Below are positions 9,812 through 20,624 of a stretch of DNA of 64,000 nt, piece by piece. Numbering within the stretch: position 1 is the stretch's first letter; each line of letters opens with the position of its first letter. The DNA comes from Myxococcales bacterium (lineage in GTDB: Bacteria > Myxococcota_A > Polyangia > Haliangiales > Haliangiaceae), in contig JADJJK010000008.1 in NCBI GenBank assembly GCA_016706545.1, positions 1-64,000 on the forward strand, read 5' to 3'. A program made the position numbers and the translations under genes. The notes under the pieces are model-generated. The model had not been told where the DNA came from and did not search any database. It saw only the letters and a program-made list of their open reading frames with translations.

Positions 9812-11756
9812 GCGGAAGGTCGAGCCGAGGGCCGAGCCGAGGGCAGGCTCGAGGCCAGACCGCGCGCCCGAGGGCTGGAAGCTCGAGGTCGGCATCGCGC
9901 TGGTGGTGGTGGCCGTGGTGGCGATGATGATCGTCCCGCTGCCGCGCTGGCTGCTGGACCTGCTGCTGACCGTCAACCTCGCGGCCTCGGTGCTGCTGCT
10001 GATGTCGGCCGTGTTCGCGCGTCGACCGCTCGAGTTCACGGTGTTCCCCACGCTGCTGGTCACCACCACGCTGTTTCGCGTCGGGCTCAACGTCTCGACG
10101 ACTCGGCGGATCTTGGCAGAGGCCGACGCTGGCAGCGTGGTGTCCGCGTTCGGCGCCTCGGTGGCGGCGCAGAGCCTGGTGGTAGGCCTGGTCGTGTTCG
10201 CGGTGATCACCATCGTGCAGCTCGTGGTGGTGTCGCGCGGGGCCGAGCGCGTGGCCGAGGTGGCCGCGCGCTTCGCGCTGGACGCGCTGCCCGGCAAGCA
10301 GATGGCGATCGACGCTGAGCTGCGCGCGGGCACCCTGGATGGCGCGAGCGCCCGAGCGCGCCGCGCCGATCTGGATCGCGAGTCGCAGCTCTACGGCGCC
10401 ATGGACGGCGCCATGCGGTTCGTCAAAGGCGACGCGGTGGCCGCGGTGGTCATCGTCGTCATCAACCTGGTGGGCGGGCTCATCATCGGCCTTGGCTACC
10501 GCAAGATGTCCGCAGCGGAGGCGGTGTCGACGTACTCGATCCTCTCGATCGGCGAGGGCCTGGTGTCTCAGATCCCTTCGCTCCTCGTGGCGGTGGCCTC
10601 CGGCCTGCTGGTGACCCGGGTCGCCTCGGCCGGCAATCGGTCGCTGTCGGAGGACCTGGTCCCCGAGGTGCTCGCAGATCCGCGCGCGCTTGGCTTCGTC
10701 GCGGCGCTCCTGACGGCGCTGGCGGTGTTGCCCGGGATGCCGGTGGCGCCGTTCTTGGCGCTCGCCGTGCTCGCCGCGGCCCTCGCCTATTTTCGCTGGC
10801 GAGCGCGCGACCGCTCGCGAGCCGCAGGTCGAGGTTCGCTGGGCGCCGCTGGCGCGTTCGGCGGCGCGTCTGGCTCGCCTGGTTCGCTTGGCTCGGTGCT
10901 GCTGGTGCGGCTTGGGCGGTCGCTCGCGAGCTCGCTCGGGGCCGCGGGCGAGCAGGTGCCCGGCGTGCTCGAAGAAGCGCGGCGGGCGGTGGTCGCGCGC
11001 ACCGGCCTGCCGCTGCCGGCGCTGGCCTGGCAGATGGACCCGGAGCTGCCCGAGCCCGTGCTGGAGCTGGACCTGCATGGGACGCCCGTGACCGCGGTCA
11101 CGGTGGAGCTCACCGGCGGCGGTCCTGCGCGCCAGCGGTTGGCCGCGGCGTTGACCGAGGCGCTGAGCTCGGTGAGCGCCGACCTGGTGGACATGGATCT
11201 GGTGCAGCGGCTGCTCGACTCGGCGCGCGCGCTGCAGCCGGTGCTGGTGCGTGAGGTGGTACCGGCCATGGTGGGCCTGCCAGCGCTGACCGAGGTGGTG
11301 CGCGGCCTGGTGCGGGAACAAGTCCCGCTCGGCGACTTTGGCCCGGTCCTGGCCGCGATCGCCGGGCTGCCCAGCGCTTCGTCGAAGGAGCCCGCCGAGC
11401 TGGTGGAGCTAGTGCGCGCGCGGATGCAACGGCAGATCCGCTGGCGCTGGGCGCCGCGCGGCGAGCTCGCGGTGCTCACCATCGACGGCCTCATCGAGGA
11501 TGCGCTGCGCAGCTCGCTTGATCGCCGTGACGGTCAGGTGGTGCTGGCGCTGGAGCCAGACATCGCGCAGGACATCGTGCGCGCGGTGCGCGCGGCGACC
11601 GCTTCCTCACAGACCGGCGTCATCCTGGTCAGCGGCGATGTTCGTCGGCACCTGCGCACCTTGCTGGCGCCCGAGCTGCCACAGGTGACGGTGCTGGCGC
11701 CGCACGAGCTGCCGGCCGGCACCGCGGTGAAGGCGACCGCGCGGATCACGGTGTGA
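9804..11756 (+). CDS. FlhA/SctV family type III export-gate protein (orphan)
   Basis: A 650-residue protein from ATG 9804, close to the usual 650-700. The N-terminal half has about eight membrane segments. It carries the FHIPEP family signature (LFRVGLNVSTTRRIL), the FALDALPGKQMAIDAELRAG segment and the cytoplasmic loop before VVIVVINLVGG. After a Gly/Ser/Ala linker (about 340-365) comes the cytoplasmic domain that forms the nonameric ring binding substrates and chaperones. In flagella and injectisomes this protein energises export. No other flagellar or type III gene is visible in the window, so the system it serves is unknown. It is coupled to a sigma factor upstream and an exported protein downstream. 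Confidence 0.88.
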
Positions 11757-12337
11757 GGCCCGGCGCGCCGAGCCGCCTGGCCCTCTCTTTGGCAGGTCGC
11801 CTGGCCCAGGTGACGGCGCTGACGGCGCTGACGGCGCTGACGCTCGTTGGCTCCGCGGCCGCCGACGTTCGAGTCCATGGCTCCCTTGGCGTTGGCCCGG
11901 CGCTCCTCTTGAGCGGAGATCTCGGCGATGTCTTGCGCGTCAGCGCGGTCCTCGAGTTCTTCGGGAGCCCCGAGCTCTTCGAGCGGCCCCAGCGTCTCGA
12001 GCGTTCTGCGCGTCCTGGGCGCTTCAGGCGCTGGCGCCTGGGCGGCGGCGCTGCGCTGCACGCGGTGGGCGGCGACGAGCGGCTGGGCCTGGCGGTGGCC
12101 CGCCTGTCGATGCAGGCCGCGGCCTCGCCGCCCAGGCTGTGGCTGCGGCTGCACGCCGAGGCGGGGCTGGCGCTGTCGTCGTCCGCCCCGGTCGTGGGCG
12201 CCGGCGCGTCGGCCACGGTGCGCGTGCTCGGCGCGGCCAGCGTCGTCATCGAGGCCAACTCGCACCTGGTGGTGGACGGCGTCGCGCAGACGCGCCTGCT
12301 CACCAGCGCCGCGGCCCTGGCCGCGCTGGCCTGGTGA
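11753..12337 (+). CDS. Small exported protein of unknown function
   Basis: A 194-residue protein whose GTG start overlaps the stop of the SctV-like gene by four bases (GTGA). An N-terminal stretch with repeated TAL units (from three copies of CTGACGGCG at about 11817-11840) ends in AAA-type residues and looks like a signal peptide. The remainder alternates hydrophobic and polar residues (SLGVGPALLLSGDLGDVLRV, later SASATVRVLGAAS-like strands), suggesting a beta-rich exported or outer-membrane protein. I do not recognise a family. Tight coupling to the export-gate gene hints at a related role, but nothing in the sequence proves it. Confidence 0.5.
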   Translation: MRPGAPSRLALSLAGRLAQVTALTALTALTLVGSAAADVRVHGSLGVGPALLLSGDLGDVLRVSAVLEFFGSPELFERPQRLERSARPGRFRRWRLGGGAALHAVGGDERLGLAVARLSMQAAASPPRLWLRLHAEAGLALSSSAPVVGAGASATVRVLGAASVVIEANSHLVVDGVAQTRLLTSAAALAALAW

Positions 12338-12380
12338 GGCCCGGCGCGCCAGCTCCCGGCCCGCGGCCTATAGTGCGGGG

Positions 12381-12944
12381 ATGAAGCCTCGTTCTCTCTT
12401 CGGTCACCTCGCCTGGACCATGGGCGCCCGCGAGCCGGCTCATGACTACGGCATCTTTCGCACCGCCTTTGTCGACGGCCGTCACCCGCAGGTCGATCAC
12501 GGCAAGCGGTTCTCCGTGATCGATTGTGGCGACTGGGTCAACGTCATCGCGTTGACCGCGGCGCAAGAGGTGGTGCTGGTCCGGCAGTTCCGCGCTGGCA
12601 CCGGCCAGGTGTGCCTGGAGATCCCCGGCGGCATGGTGGACGCAGGGGAAGCGCCCGAAGCGGCCGCGGCGCGCGAGCTGTTCGAGGAGACAGGGTATCG
12701 CGCGCCGACCTGGCGACAGCTCGGCAAGGTCGCGCCAAACCCTGCGATTTTTGGTAACCGCTTGCACGTATTTCTCGCCGAGGGTGCGGTCAGCGCCGGC
12801 GCGCCAGAGCCCGAGGGCTCCGAGGTCATCGACGTGGAGCTGCAGCCGCTGTCTGTGACCTGGCGCCTCATCAGAGAGGGCGCCATCGACCACGCGCTCG
12901 TGGTGGCGGCGTTTGCCCACCTGGCGGCGCTGCAGGCGCCTTAG
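12381..12944 (+). CDS. Nudix hydrolase (ADP-ribose pyrophosphatase-like)
   Basis: A 187-residue protein from ATG 12381 with GGGG just upstream. The Nudix box is complete: GGMVDAGEAPEAAAARELFE followed by ETGY fits Gx5Ex7REUxEExGU, so the metal-binding glutamates are present. The fold and length, with AQEVVLVRQFRAGTG before the box, match the ADP-ribose/sugar-nucleotide pyrophosphatase branch, which hydrolyses NDP-X to NMP and X-phosphate. The exact substrate cannot be read from the sequence. A longer open frame upstream belongs to the preceding gene in another frame and is not part of it. Confidence 0.85.
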   Translation: MKPRSLFGHLAWTMGAREPAHDYGIFRTAFVDGRHPQVDHGKRFSVIDCGDWVNVIALTAAQEVVLVRQFRAGTGQVCLEIPGGMVDAGEAPEAAAARELFEETGYRAPTWRQLGKVAPNPAIFGNRLHVFLAEGAVSAGAPEPEGSEVIDVELQPLSVTWRLIREGAIDHALVVAAFAHLAALQAP

Positions 12945-12999
12945 GCCACGTCGCTCCACGGCTTGTCTTTGCGGGGGCTGGCGCTCAAAATACCGGCAA

Positions 13000-13233
13000 A
13001 TGCCCCCCAAGACATCCTGTCCCGTTTCCAAGACGCAGTTCCTCGAGAAGGCTGAGCCGTTGCGCGTATCGATCAACGGCCAGGAGATGCTCGCCGAGGT
13101 CAAGGAGTTCTCGACCGGCTCCTTTGGCTGGTACATGAACGGCAAGACGGTGGTGACCATCGACGGCAAGCCCGTGTCGGTGCAGATCGGCATGAACCTC
13201 ACGGTGGTCGGCAGCAAGGAAGCTGAGCGCTAG
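13000..13233 (+). CDS. Small conserved-looking protein, 77 residues
   Basis: ATG 13000 gives a 77-residue protein with a balanced, gene-like composition (EVKEFSTGSFGWYMNGKTVV in the middle). It is soluble, with no signal peptide or TM segment, and probably a small beta-barrel or SH3-like fold judging from its alternating strands. I believe similar proteins occur in other myxobacteria but cannot check this here. Codon use agrees with neighbouring genes (GC-rich third positions). The function is unknown. It stands alone between the Nudix gene and a lipoprotein gene. Confidence 0.6.
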   Translation: MPPKTSCPVSKTQFLEKAEPLRVSINGQEMLAEVKEFSTGSFGWYMNGKTVVTIDGKPVSVQIGMNLTVVGSKEAER

Positions 13234-13351
13234 CACCGCGAGAGTCACGGCCAAGGCGAGGCCAAGCAACGATGACAAATAGTTAGCGCGCAGGCGCCCG
13301 GCGCTCGACATTTGTTGCAACCCTTCGTGGGGGCACTCCCACTAGTAGGGC

Positions 13352-13936
13352 ATGAACAAGCTTGTCCTTGGTTCCAGTCTGGTTGCCTGTCTCATCGCGG
13401 TGGCCTGCACTGGCGGTGGCCGCGACACCATCACCGGCACCCGCAGCGATGGCGTGACCGTGGTCTGTGAGCCCTCCGACACCGGCGGGGGAGACGACGC
13501 CTATGAGTGCGTGCCGTCCGACGGCGATGACGCCTGTGAGAGCTTCGCGGAGGGCGGCACCGCGCTGGTGCTCTGGCCGCCCAACCACAAGCTGCATACC
13601 ATCTCGCTCGCGGACTGCGCGGCGCTGTCTGATGACTGCCCGGCCGGCGTCTCCGCGCTGGCAGGCGGACACATCACGGCGATCACCTCCGACGAAGCGG
13701 TGGACGTGGGCCGCGGCGGTGACGGCGCGACTCGCAACTATGACATGAAGATCGTCGATGGCAGCACGGTGGAGGTTCGCTCGGAGCGGCAGGGTGGTGG
13801 AGATGGGCGCGTGTACCGCGTGTCCTTCGAGGACGCCGCGGGCGTGGCCGGGAGCTGCGAGATCCACGTTCCGCACGACCAGGGCCCGGTAGGCGGCGCG
13901 GTCGACAGCGGGGAGGCCGTGCGCGCCACTCCGTAA
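13352..13936 (+). CDS. Lipoprotein with WPPNHK-motif domain
   Basis: A 194-residue protein from ATG 13352, preceded by TAGGG. A signal peptide ends in the lipobox IAVAC (Cys19). The middle holds the phrase LWPPNHKLHTISLADCAA. The WPPNHK motif recurs in myxobacterial secreted proteins at the start of a small beta-sandwich domain of unknown role. Five cysteines after the lipobox (CEP, YEC, ACE, DCA, DDC) suggest disulfides in a periplasmic or surface protein. The acidic, low-complexity early region may be a stalk. No partner gene is obvious. Confidence 0.65.
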   Translation: MNKLVLGSSLVACLIAVACTGGGRDTITGTRSDGVTVVCEPSDTGGGDDAYECVPSDGDDACESFAEGGTALVLWPPNHKLHTISLADCAALSDDCPAGVSALAGGHITAITSDEAVDVGRGGDGATRNYDMKIVDGSTVEVRSERQGGGDGRVYRVSFEDAAGVAGSCEIHVPHDQGPVGGAVDSGEAVRATP

Positions 13937-14061
13937 GGCTCTTTGAGAAGGTTCCTGACGACGGGATATCGCTCGGGCGGCGCAGGGGTAGTGAGGATTG
14001 TCTTTGACCGCAGGATCTCTAAGAGTGGCTGTTTGATGATTTGCACTCTCCTGGGGAACAA

Positions 14062-14370
14062 ATGACGGACAGTCACGGCGGGATGTCACAAGAAGAGGCG
14101 AGCGATCTGCGCGCGGCTGAGTCGCTGATCAACGCTGGCAACTGGGCTGGCGCGAAGCCGGTCCTGCAACGCCTCGCAACCGCCAACCGCGCGGAGCCAC
14201 GATACCGCGCTCTCCTGGCCTTCGTGCTCGGGCATGAGGCCAAGCTCGCCGGTGACGGGACTCGCGCACGCGCGGAGTGGGACCGCGCGCTCCAGCTCGA
14301 TCCCGAGATCGCCGCGCGCGGGGTTCGCCGCCGTCGTGGTTCGATCGTGCAGCGGCTCCTGGGCAGGTAA
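14062..14370 (+). CDS. Small TPR-like protein
   Basis: A 102-residue soluble protein from ATG 14062, with GGGGA 5 bases upstream; a TTG at 14041 would add seven residues. Residues about 13-80 form three or four amphipathic helices with tetratricopeptide-like spacing (AESLINAGNWAGAKPVLQRL, then HEAKLAGDGTRARAEWDRAL and LDP). The C-terminus is arginine-rich. TPR units usually bind other proteins; the partner is unknown. It converges with the minus-strand unit ending at 14440. Confidence 0.6.
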   Translation: MTDSHGGMSQEEASDLRAAESLINAGNWAGAKPVLQRLATANRAEPRYRALLAFVLGHEAKLAGDGTRARAEWDRALQLDPEIAARGVRRRRGSIVQRLLGR

Positions 14371-14376
14371 CGCCGC

Positions 14377-14410
14377 GCCGGCTCGTGCCGGCTCGCGCCG
14401 GCTCGTGCCG
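14377..14410. repeat. 10-bp tandem repeat between convergent genes
   Basis: About 3.4 copies of GCCGGCTCGT (one copy ends in C) lie in the 69-bp gap between two convergent genes. Each copy contains the self-complementary GCCGGC, so transcripts from either side could form small hairpins here and pause or terminate. There is no T-run, so a classic intrinsic terminator is not shown. Confidence 0.55.
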
Positions 14411-14439
14411 TCGAGCTTGCAGCCGAGCTCCCGTCGAAC

Positions 14440-15081
14440 TCAGGCCAGCGCCAGCGCTCGTCGAGCGAGGTCCAGGCCGGCCGGCCCATGCAGGAGCAAG
14501 AGCGTGATCTCGTCGAGCTGGCGGCCGTCGCGCAGCCCGGCGGCGAGCTCGCCCAACGTCACGGTCGCGGCGCCGCTCATCGCCTCGCCCACGCAGATCG
14601 CGCGCGCGGCCAGCTCCGGGGTGGCGTCGGCGCGGACCAGGGTCAGGTGGCTGCCGCGGCGCACCTGCGTCAGCTCCACCGTGAGCTCGACGTCGACGCA
14701 CACCACGTCGGCGGTCAGCGCCTCGGCCAGCGGGGCCGCGCGCCCACCGCAGCGCGCCAGCAGCTCCGCCGAGGCGGAAGCGGGGCCCGCCCAGCGCACG
14801 TCCACCGGCTGGTGCCACACCCGATGGCCGAGCCACAGCACGTACGCGCGCTGGGGATCCTCGGCGATGATGCCCAGCGATCTCGGCTTGCCCACCGACA
14901 GGTAGCGCGCCGCCACGGCCGCCGCCGCGGCCGCCGCGAACGCTGCGCGAGTGGGCTCCGGCAGCGACGCGTCCACCGGCAGCGGCTGGGGCGCTGGCTT
15001 GCCAAGCGCGTCGGCGATGTAGGCCTGCTCGGCGCGCTCGGCCCACGGGGTCAGCTCGGCGGGGAGCCCTGACGCGGGCAC
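14440..15081 (-). CDS. Unknown protein downstream of asnS
   Basis: A 213-residue protein if GTG 15079-15081 is the start; a TTG at 15085-15087, overlapping the asnS stop as TTGA, is the alternative. The protein is soluble with an alanine-rich helix at about 55-70 and several beta-strand-like stretches (SLGIIAEDPQRAYVLWLGHR; VVCVDVELTVELTQV). I do not recognise a family. It is the last gene of a four-gene minus-strand unit (glnS, MATE, asnS, this) and is almost certainly co-translated with asnS because the genes touch. A longer open frame continues into asnS out of frame and should not be used. Confidence 0.6.
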   Translation of the reverse strand: MPASGLPAELTPWAERAEQAYIADALGKPAPQPLPVDASLPEPTRAAFAAAAAAAVAARYLSVGKPRSLGIIAEDPQRAYVLWLGHRVWHQPVDVRWAGPASASAELLARCGGRAAPLAEALTADVVCVDVELTVELTQVRRGSHLTLVRADATPELAARAICVGEAMSGAATVTLGELAAGLRDGRQLDEITLLLLHGPAGLDLARRALALA

Positions 15082-15083
15082 GA

Positions 15084-16481
<1,398 letters not shown>

Positions 16482-16525
16482 GGCGCGGTTCTACCATGGC
16501 TCGGCGCGGCGGTGGTCCTGGCGCG

Positions 16526-17953
16526 CTACACCAGGGTGGGTTCAATCAGCTCGATGCGCTTCCAGGCGCCGGAGCGAAAGCGATAGCCAAGGAGCGCGGC
16601 CAAGAGCGCGATGTACGCCGCGAGGCACAGCATGGCCCCCACCGCGCCGCCGCCCGCGTAGCGGACCACGTAGTACGCCGCCGGCACGAAGCCAAACCAC
16701 GCCAGCACCAGGCGGACCAGCGCGGTCCAGGCGGTGTCGCCGGCGGCGCGCAAGGTCTCGCTCAAGGTCAGGCCGATGGCATCGAAGAGCTGCCAGGCAG
16801 CGCTGAGCACCAGCATGGAGGCGCCAAGCTCCACCACGCTGCGATCTTCGCCGTGCGCGAACAGGCCAAGCAACGCCTCTGGCGCCAGCGCGTACACCGC
16901 GCCGATGATGCCCATCCAGGTGCAGGTGGCGGCCAGCGTCAAGCGCACCGCGGGCCAGACCTGGTCGCGCCGGCCACCACCGATGGCGGTGCCGGCGAGG
17001 ATCGCGCCGGAGGACGCGAGGCCAAAGGCCGGCATGAACGACACCATGTTGATGCTGAGCACCACGTTGAAGGCGGCGAGCGTGTGGGTGCCGAGCGCGC
17101 CCAGCACCAGGTTGACGAAGAGCTGAAACGCCGCGAACTCCAGGAACCAGTTGACGCCGTTGGGCGCGCCAAACCGCATCACCCGGCCAAGCTCCCGCAG
17201 CGACAGCCCGCGGGCGCGGGCGCGCGGCGCGCCGCCCCAGCGCGCCAGGAAGGGGACCAGCAAGCACAGAAAGCCCAGCGCCGAAGACAGCGAGCTGGCC
17301 AGGGCTGCGCCCTCCACGCCCATCGCGGGCGCCCCCAGGTTGCCGTCGATGAACACCCAGTTGAGCGCCACGTTGGCGACCATGGCGACGACGCCGGCGA
17401 ACATCTGCATCCAGGTGTTGCCGAGCCCCCCGTACCAGTTGCCGAGCGCCTCCATGCCGACGATGGCGAACACCGCGTAGAGGCGGATGGAGACGTAGCT
17501 CGACATCTGCTCGCGCACCCCGGCGTCGAAGCCAAAGAGGTCGATCGCCGGCTCCGCCAGCGGCACCGCGGCCACGGCTACGAGCCCGGCGAGCGCCGCC
17601 ACGATCATGCCGTACCAGGCATACCGCGGCGTGTCCTCGATGGTGCCCTTGCCGCGGAGCTGGGAGACGAAGCTCTGCACGATGAACACAGTGCCCATCG
17701 GCAGCATGACCAGGGCGTAGGTGTTGAGCCCGCCGGTGGCGGTGGCGGCCACCGCGTCGGCGCCCAGGTGCGAGACCTGGTAGGTGTCGGCCGCGCCGAT
17801 CACCGCTTGCGTGGCGCGGGCCAGCACCAGCGGGCCGGCCAAGGTCAGCAGCATGCGCAGGGTGGGGCCGCCGGTGGCCGGCAGGGGACCAGCGACGCTG
17901 GCGCCGCCATCTGGCGCCGGCCCAGAGGTGTTCTCCGTGGAGGGGAGGCTCAT
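16526..17953 (-). CDS. MATE-family efflux transporter
   Basis: A 475-residue integral membrane protein with about twelve hydrophobic segments in two similar halves, the MATE architecture. Typical phrases include LAGPLVLARATQAVIGAADTYQ in TM1 and ALNWVFIDGNLGAPAMGVEG around TM5-6. Members export drugs or metabolites in exchange for Na+ or H+; the substrate cannot be inferred. The start ATG 17951-17953 is 2 bp after the glnS stop, so it is translated from the glnS transcript. Its place between two aminoacyl-tRNA synthetases is probably organisational. Confidence 0.88.
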   Translation of the reverse strand: MSLPSTENTSGPAPDGGASVAGPLPATGGPTLRMLLTLAGPLVLARATQAVIGAADTYQVSHLGADAVAATATGGLNTYALVMLPMGTVFIVQSFVSQLRGKGTIEDTPRYAWYGMIVAALAGLVAVAAVPLAEPAIDLFGFDAGVREQMSSYVSIRLYAVFAIVGMEALGNWYGGLGNTWMQMFAGVVAMVANVALNWVFIDGNLGAPAMGVEGAALASSLSSALGFLCLLVPFLARWGGAPRARARGLSLRELGRVMRFGAPNGVNWFLEFAAFQLFVNLVLGALGTHTLAAFNVVLSINMVSFMPAFGLASSGAILAGTAIGGGRRDQVWPAVRLTLAATCTWMGIIGAVYALAPEALLGLFAHGEDRSVVELGASMLVLSAAWQLFDAIGLTLSETLRAAGDTAWTALVRLVLAWFGFVPAAYYVVRYAGGGAVGAMLCLAAYIALLAALLGYRFRSGAWKRIELIEPTLV

Positions 17954-17955
17954 GG

Positions 17956-20316
17956 TCAGCTCAGACGCTGAGACAGGAGCTGGCTGACCGCGGCCGCGGA
18001 CGCCTTGCCGCCGCTGGCCTTGACCACCTGACCCACCAAGAACCCCATGAGGCCGGTCTTGCCGCCGCGGAGCTGCTCCACCTTGTCCGGATGCGCCGCC
18101 AGCACCTGCGTCACCAGCTCCTGGAGCGCGGCCTCATCGAGCGCGCCGCGCAGCCCACGCTCCTCCGCGAGCTGTCGTGGCGACCGGCTCTGCTCCAGGC
18201 ACAGGAGCAAGAGCTCCTTGGCCGCGGTGGCGCTGATCTCCTTGTTCTCCGCCATCTCGATCAGCTCGGCGAGGTGCGGGCCGCTTGGCTGCACGTCGGC
18301 CAGCTCGCGCTCGCCGAGCGCGCGCGGCAGCTCGTTGATGATCCACTTGGCGGCGGCGCGCGGCGCCACCGTGGCGGCGACCTCGGCGAACAGCGCCGCG
18401 GTGGTGCGGTCGCCGCTGAGCAGATCTGCGTCCGCGGCGGACAGCCCCAGCTCCTGCGCGCGCTGGTACGCGGCGGCGAGCTCGGGGTCGCGCACGCGCG
18501 CTTCGGCGCGGTACTCCTGCGGCGAGCGGTTCTTGGGCCGGGTCTTGGCCTTGGCGTTTTGCTGCGGCGCGGCCGCGACGTCGGCTCGCCCGTCGGCCTT
18601 CGCCTCGGCTTTGCCGGTCACCGCGCGGGCGTCGCGCAGCGCCACGATCCGGTTCCACACCGGGGCCGCCGCGGTGTGCTCCACGGCGTCGGCCACGAAG
18701 TAGCCGAGCCGCTCGAACTGCCAGCGCGATCCCGCCGGCGCGGTGGCCAGGCTGCGCTCGAGCCGGGCCCGCGGCGCCACCTCGAGGGAGCGCGGCGTCA
18801 GCTGGGTCAGAAAATCGATCCCGCCTTCTTCTGGCTTGGCGGAGGCAAAGAGCCGCTCGTAGATCCGGACCACGGCCGCCACCGAGGTGGCCTCGTCGAC
18901 CCAGTGGATCACGCCATGGACCTTGCGGCCGTCGGTCGGGTTCTTGCCGCCCATCGTCTCGGGGTGGACGCTGCAACGCAAGCGCACCACCTCTCCGGCG
19001 TCGTCGCGCACCACCTCGTCGCAGGTGATGCAGGGGCCGTAGCGCAGGCGCACCGTGCGGCCAGGCGCCAGGCGCTGGTAGTCCTCCGGCGGATCTTCTC
19101 GGAAGTCGTCACGCTCGATGAGCAGCGTCGCCCCAAGCGCCAGCTCGCGCCGGGCGTCCGCAGGCAGGTGCGCGTCGTCGGCCGGCGTGACGTCGGCTGG
19201 ATAGAACGGCACCGAGGACAGGCTGACGCCCACCAGGACTTCGGGGTTGGTCAGGTCCACCGCCAGCGGCGTCAGCACCGCCAGCGCGCGGGGCGCGGTG
19301 CGGTTGAGGTCATCGCGGACGCAGTACTCGAGCTTGCCGAGGTCCACCGTGGAGTTGGCCTTGGACACGCCGATGAGGTCGCAGAAGGCCCGGATGGCGG
19401 CGGCGGAGTAGCCACGGCGCCGCATGCCGGCGATCGTCGGCATGCGGGGGTCGTCCCACCCGGCCACGTAGTTGCCCTGCACGAGCTGCAAGAGCTTTCG
19501 CTTGGACATCACGGTGTAGTCGAGGGCCAGTCGGGCAAACTCGTACTGGCGCGGCGAGGGCGCGTCGCCAGAAGCTCGGGTGTGCTCGAGGACCCAGTCG
19601 TAGAGCTCGCGGTTGTTCTCGAACTCCAGCGTACAGATCGAGTGCGTGATGCCCTCGATCGCGTCCTCGAGCGGGTGCGCATAGTCGTACATCGGGTAGA
19701 TGCACCAGGCATCCCCCGTGCGGTGGTGATGTGCGTGGCGGATCCGGTACAGCAGCGGATCTCTCATCTTCATGTTGGCGGAGGCCATGTCGATCTTGGC
19801 GCGCAGCACCCGGGCCCCATCGGCAAACTCCCCGGCGCGCATGCGTCGGAACAGCTCCAGGTTCTCTGCGCATGTGCGGTCGCGCCAGGGGCTCGGCCGT
19901 CCCGGCTCCGCCAGGGTGCCGCGGTACTCCCTGATCTGTTCGTCGGACAGGTCGCAGACGTACGCATGCCCGTCCTGGATCAGCTTCTCCGCCAGGTCGT
20001 ACATCCGAGGGAAGTAGTCCGCCGAGAACAAGACCGCCGTCGGGGCAAAGCCCAACCAGCGGACATCTCGCTCGATCGACTCGACGTACTCGACATCCTC
20101 TTTGGTCGGGTTGGTGTCGTCATACCTGAGGTTACAGGTGCCGTTGTAGTCCGCGGCGATTCCGAAGTTGAGGCAGATCGACTTGGCATGGCCGATGTGC
20201 AGGTACCCATTGGGCTCTGGCGGGAAGCGCGTGGCGACACGCTGGTGTCGGCCCGCGCGCAGGTCTGCGTCGATGATGTCGCGGAGGAAGTCGTGGCGGG
20301 GCTCGGACCGGCTCAT
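17956..20316 (-). CDS. glnS: Glutaminyl-tRNA synthetase with C-terminal YqeY-like domain
   Basis: A 786-residue class I synthetase charging tRNA-Gln. I use ATG 20314-20316 (MSRSEPRHDF). The HIGH motif is HIGH-like HIGHAKS (40-46) in PPEPNGYLHIGHAKS. The KMSKS equivalent is VMSKRKL at about 268-274. The catalytic and anticodon domains end near residue 560. After a Lys/Ala-rich linker comes a region of about 180 residues (PELAAAYQRAQELGLS to the end) like the YqeY/GatB tail domain that helps bind tRNA. E. coli GlnRS has 554 residues and lacks this tail; GlnRS of Deinococcus has one. It is first gene of the unit with the MATE gene and asnS. Confidence 0.94.
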   Translation of the reverse strand: MSRSEPRHDFLRDIIDADLRAGRHQRVATRFPPEPNGYLHIGHAKSICLNFGIAADYNGTCNLRYDDTNPTKEDVEYVESIERDVRWLGFAPTAVLFSADYFPRMYDLAEKLIQDGHAYVCDLSDEQIREYRGTLAEPGRPSPWRDRTCAENLELFRRMRAGEFADGARVLRAKIDMASANMKMRDPLLYRIRHAHHHRTGDAWCIYPMYDYAHPLEDAIEGITHSICTLEFENNRELYDWVLEHTRASGDAPSPRQYEFARLALDYTVMSKRKLLQLVQGNYVAGWDDPRMPTIAGMRRRGYSAAAIRAFCDLIGVSKANSTVDLGKLEYCVRDDLNRTAPRALAVLTPLAVDLTNPEVLVGVSLSSVPFYPADVTPADDAHLPADARRELALGATLLIERDDFREDPPEDYQRLAPGRTVRLRYGPCITCDEVVRDDAGEVVRLRCSVHPETMGGKNPTDGRKVHGVIHWVDEATSVAAVVRIYERLFASAKPEEGGIDFLTQLTPRSLEVAPRARLERSLATAPAGSRWQFERLGYFVADAVEHTAAAPVWNRIVALRDARAVTGKAEAKADGRADVAAAPQQNAKAKTRPKNRSPQEYRAEARVRDPELAAAYQRAQELGLSAADADLLSGDRTTAALFAEVAATVAPRAAAKWIINELPRALGERELADVQPSGPHLAELIEMAENKEISATAAKELLLLCLEQSRSPRQLAEERGLRGALDEAALQELVTQVLAAHPDKVEQLRGGKTGLMGFLVGQVVKASGGKASAAAVSQLLSQRLS

Positions 20317-20624
20317 ACGGCGCGGAATGTACCAGGGTTCCAGGCGATAGGGTCGTCGCGGCGCCCCCGACGAGCCTCCTGCGTCCAGTCCAGGTCGCGG
20401 TGCCCCCGACGAGCCTCCTGCGTCCAGTCCAGGTCGCGGCGCGGCCGACCCTTCCTCCCAGGACCTTCGTCCTTCACCGACTCCGCCGGAATCTTCGTGA
20501 GCAAGCCTAAAGTCTGCGGAGCTTTTGTCGACTCCCCTAGATAATGCACCAGGCTCTTCAAGATCGTGCCCAGACACGAAGCCAGAGTTCCCCTGGGCGA
20601 AGCCGGCATGTAAAGTGGTCGGCG
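20317..20624. other. Divergent intergenic region glnS / AraC-type regulator
   Basis: This 308-bp stretch has no convincing gene. It holds a 39-bp tandem repeat (see next entry) and several short open frames in both directions that read as low-complexity Gly/Ser/Ala or Arg-rich sequence. The promoters of glnS (minus) and the AraC-type gene (plus) must lie here; I see no clear -35/-10 pair. Confidence 0.5.
20363..20440. repeat. 39-bp tandem repeat, two copies
   Basis: Two copies of a 39-bp unit starting GCCCCCGACGAGCCTCCTGC (20363-20401 and 20402-20440) differ at the last base or two. They lie 47 bp upstream of the glnS start, in its probable leader. On the minus strand each copy contains CAGGAGG, which resembles a ribosome binding site, but no good start follows. 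Confidence 0.7.

Noticed and set aside
20363..20440. 39-bp repeat as a CRISPR array
   Set aside because: There are only two directly adjacent copies with no spacers and no cas genes.
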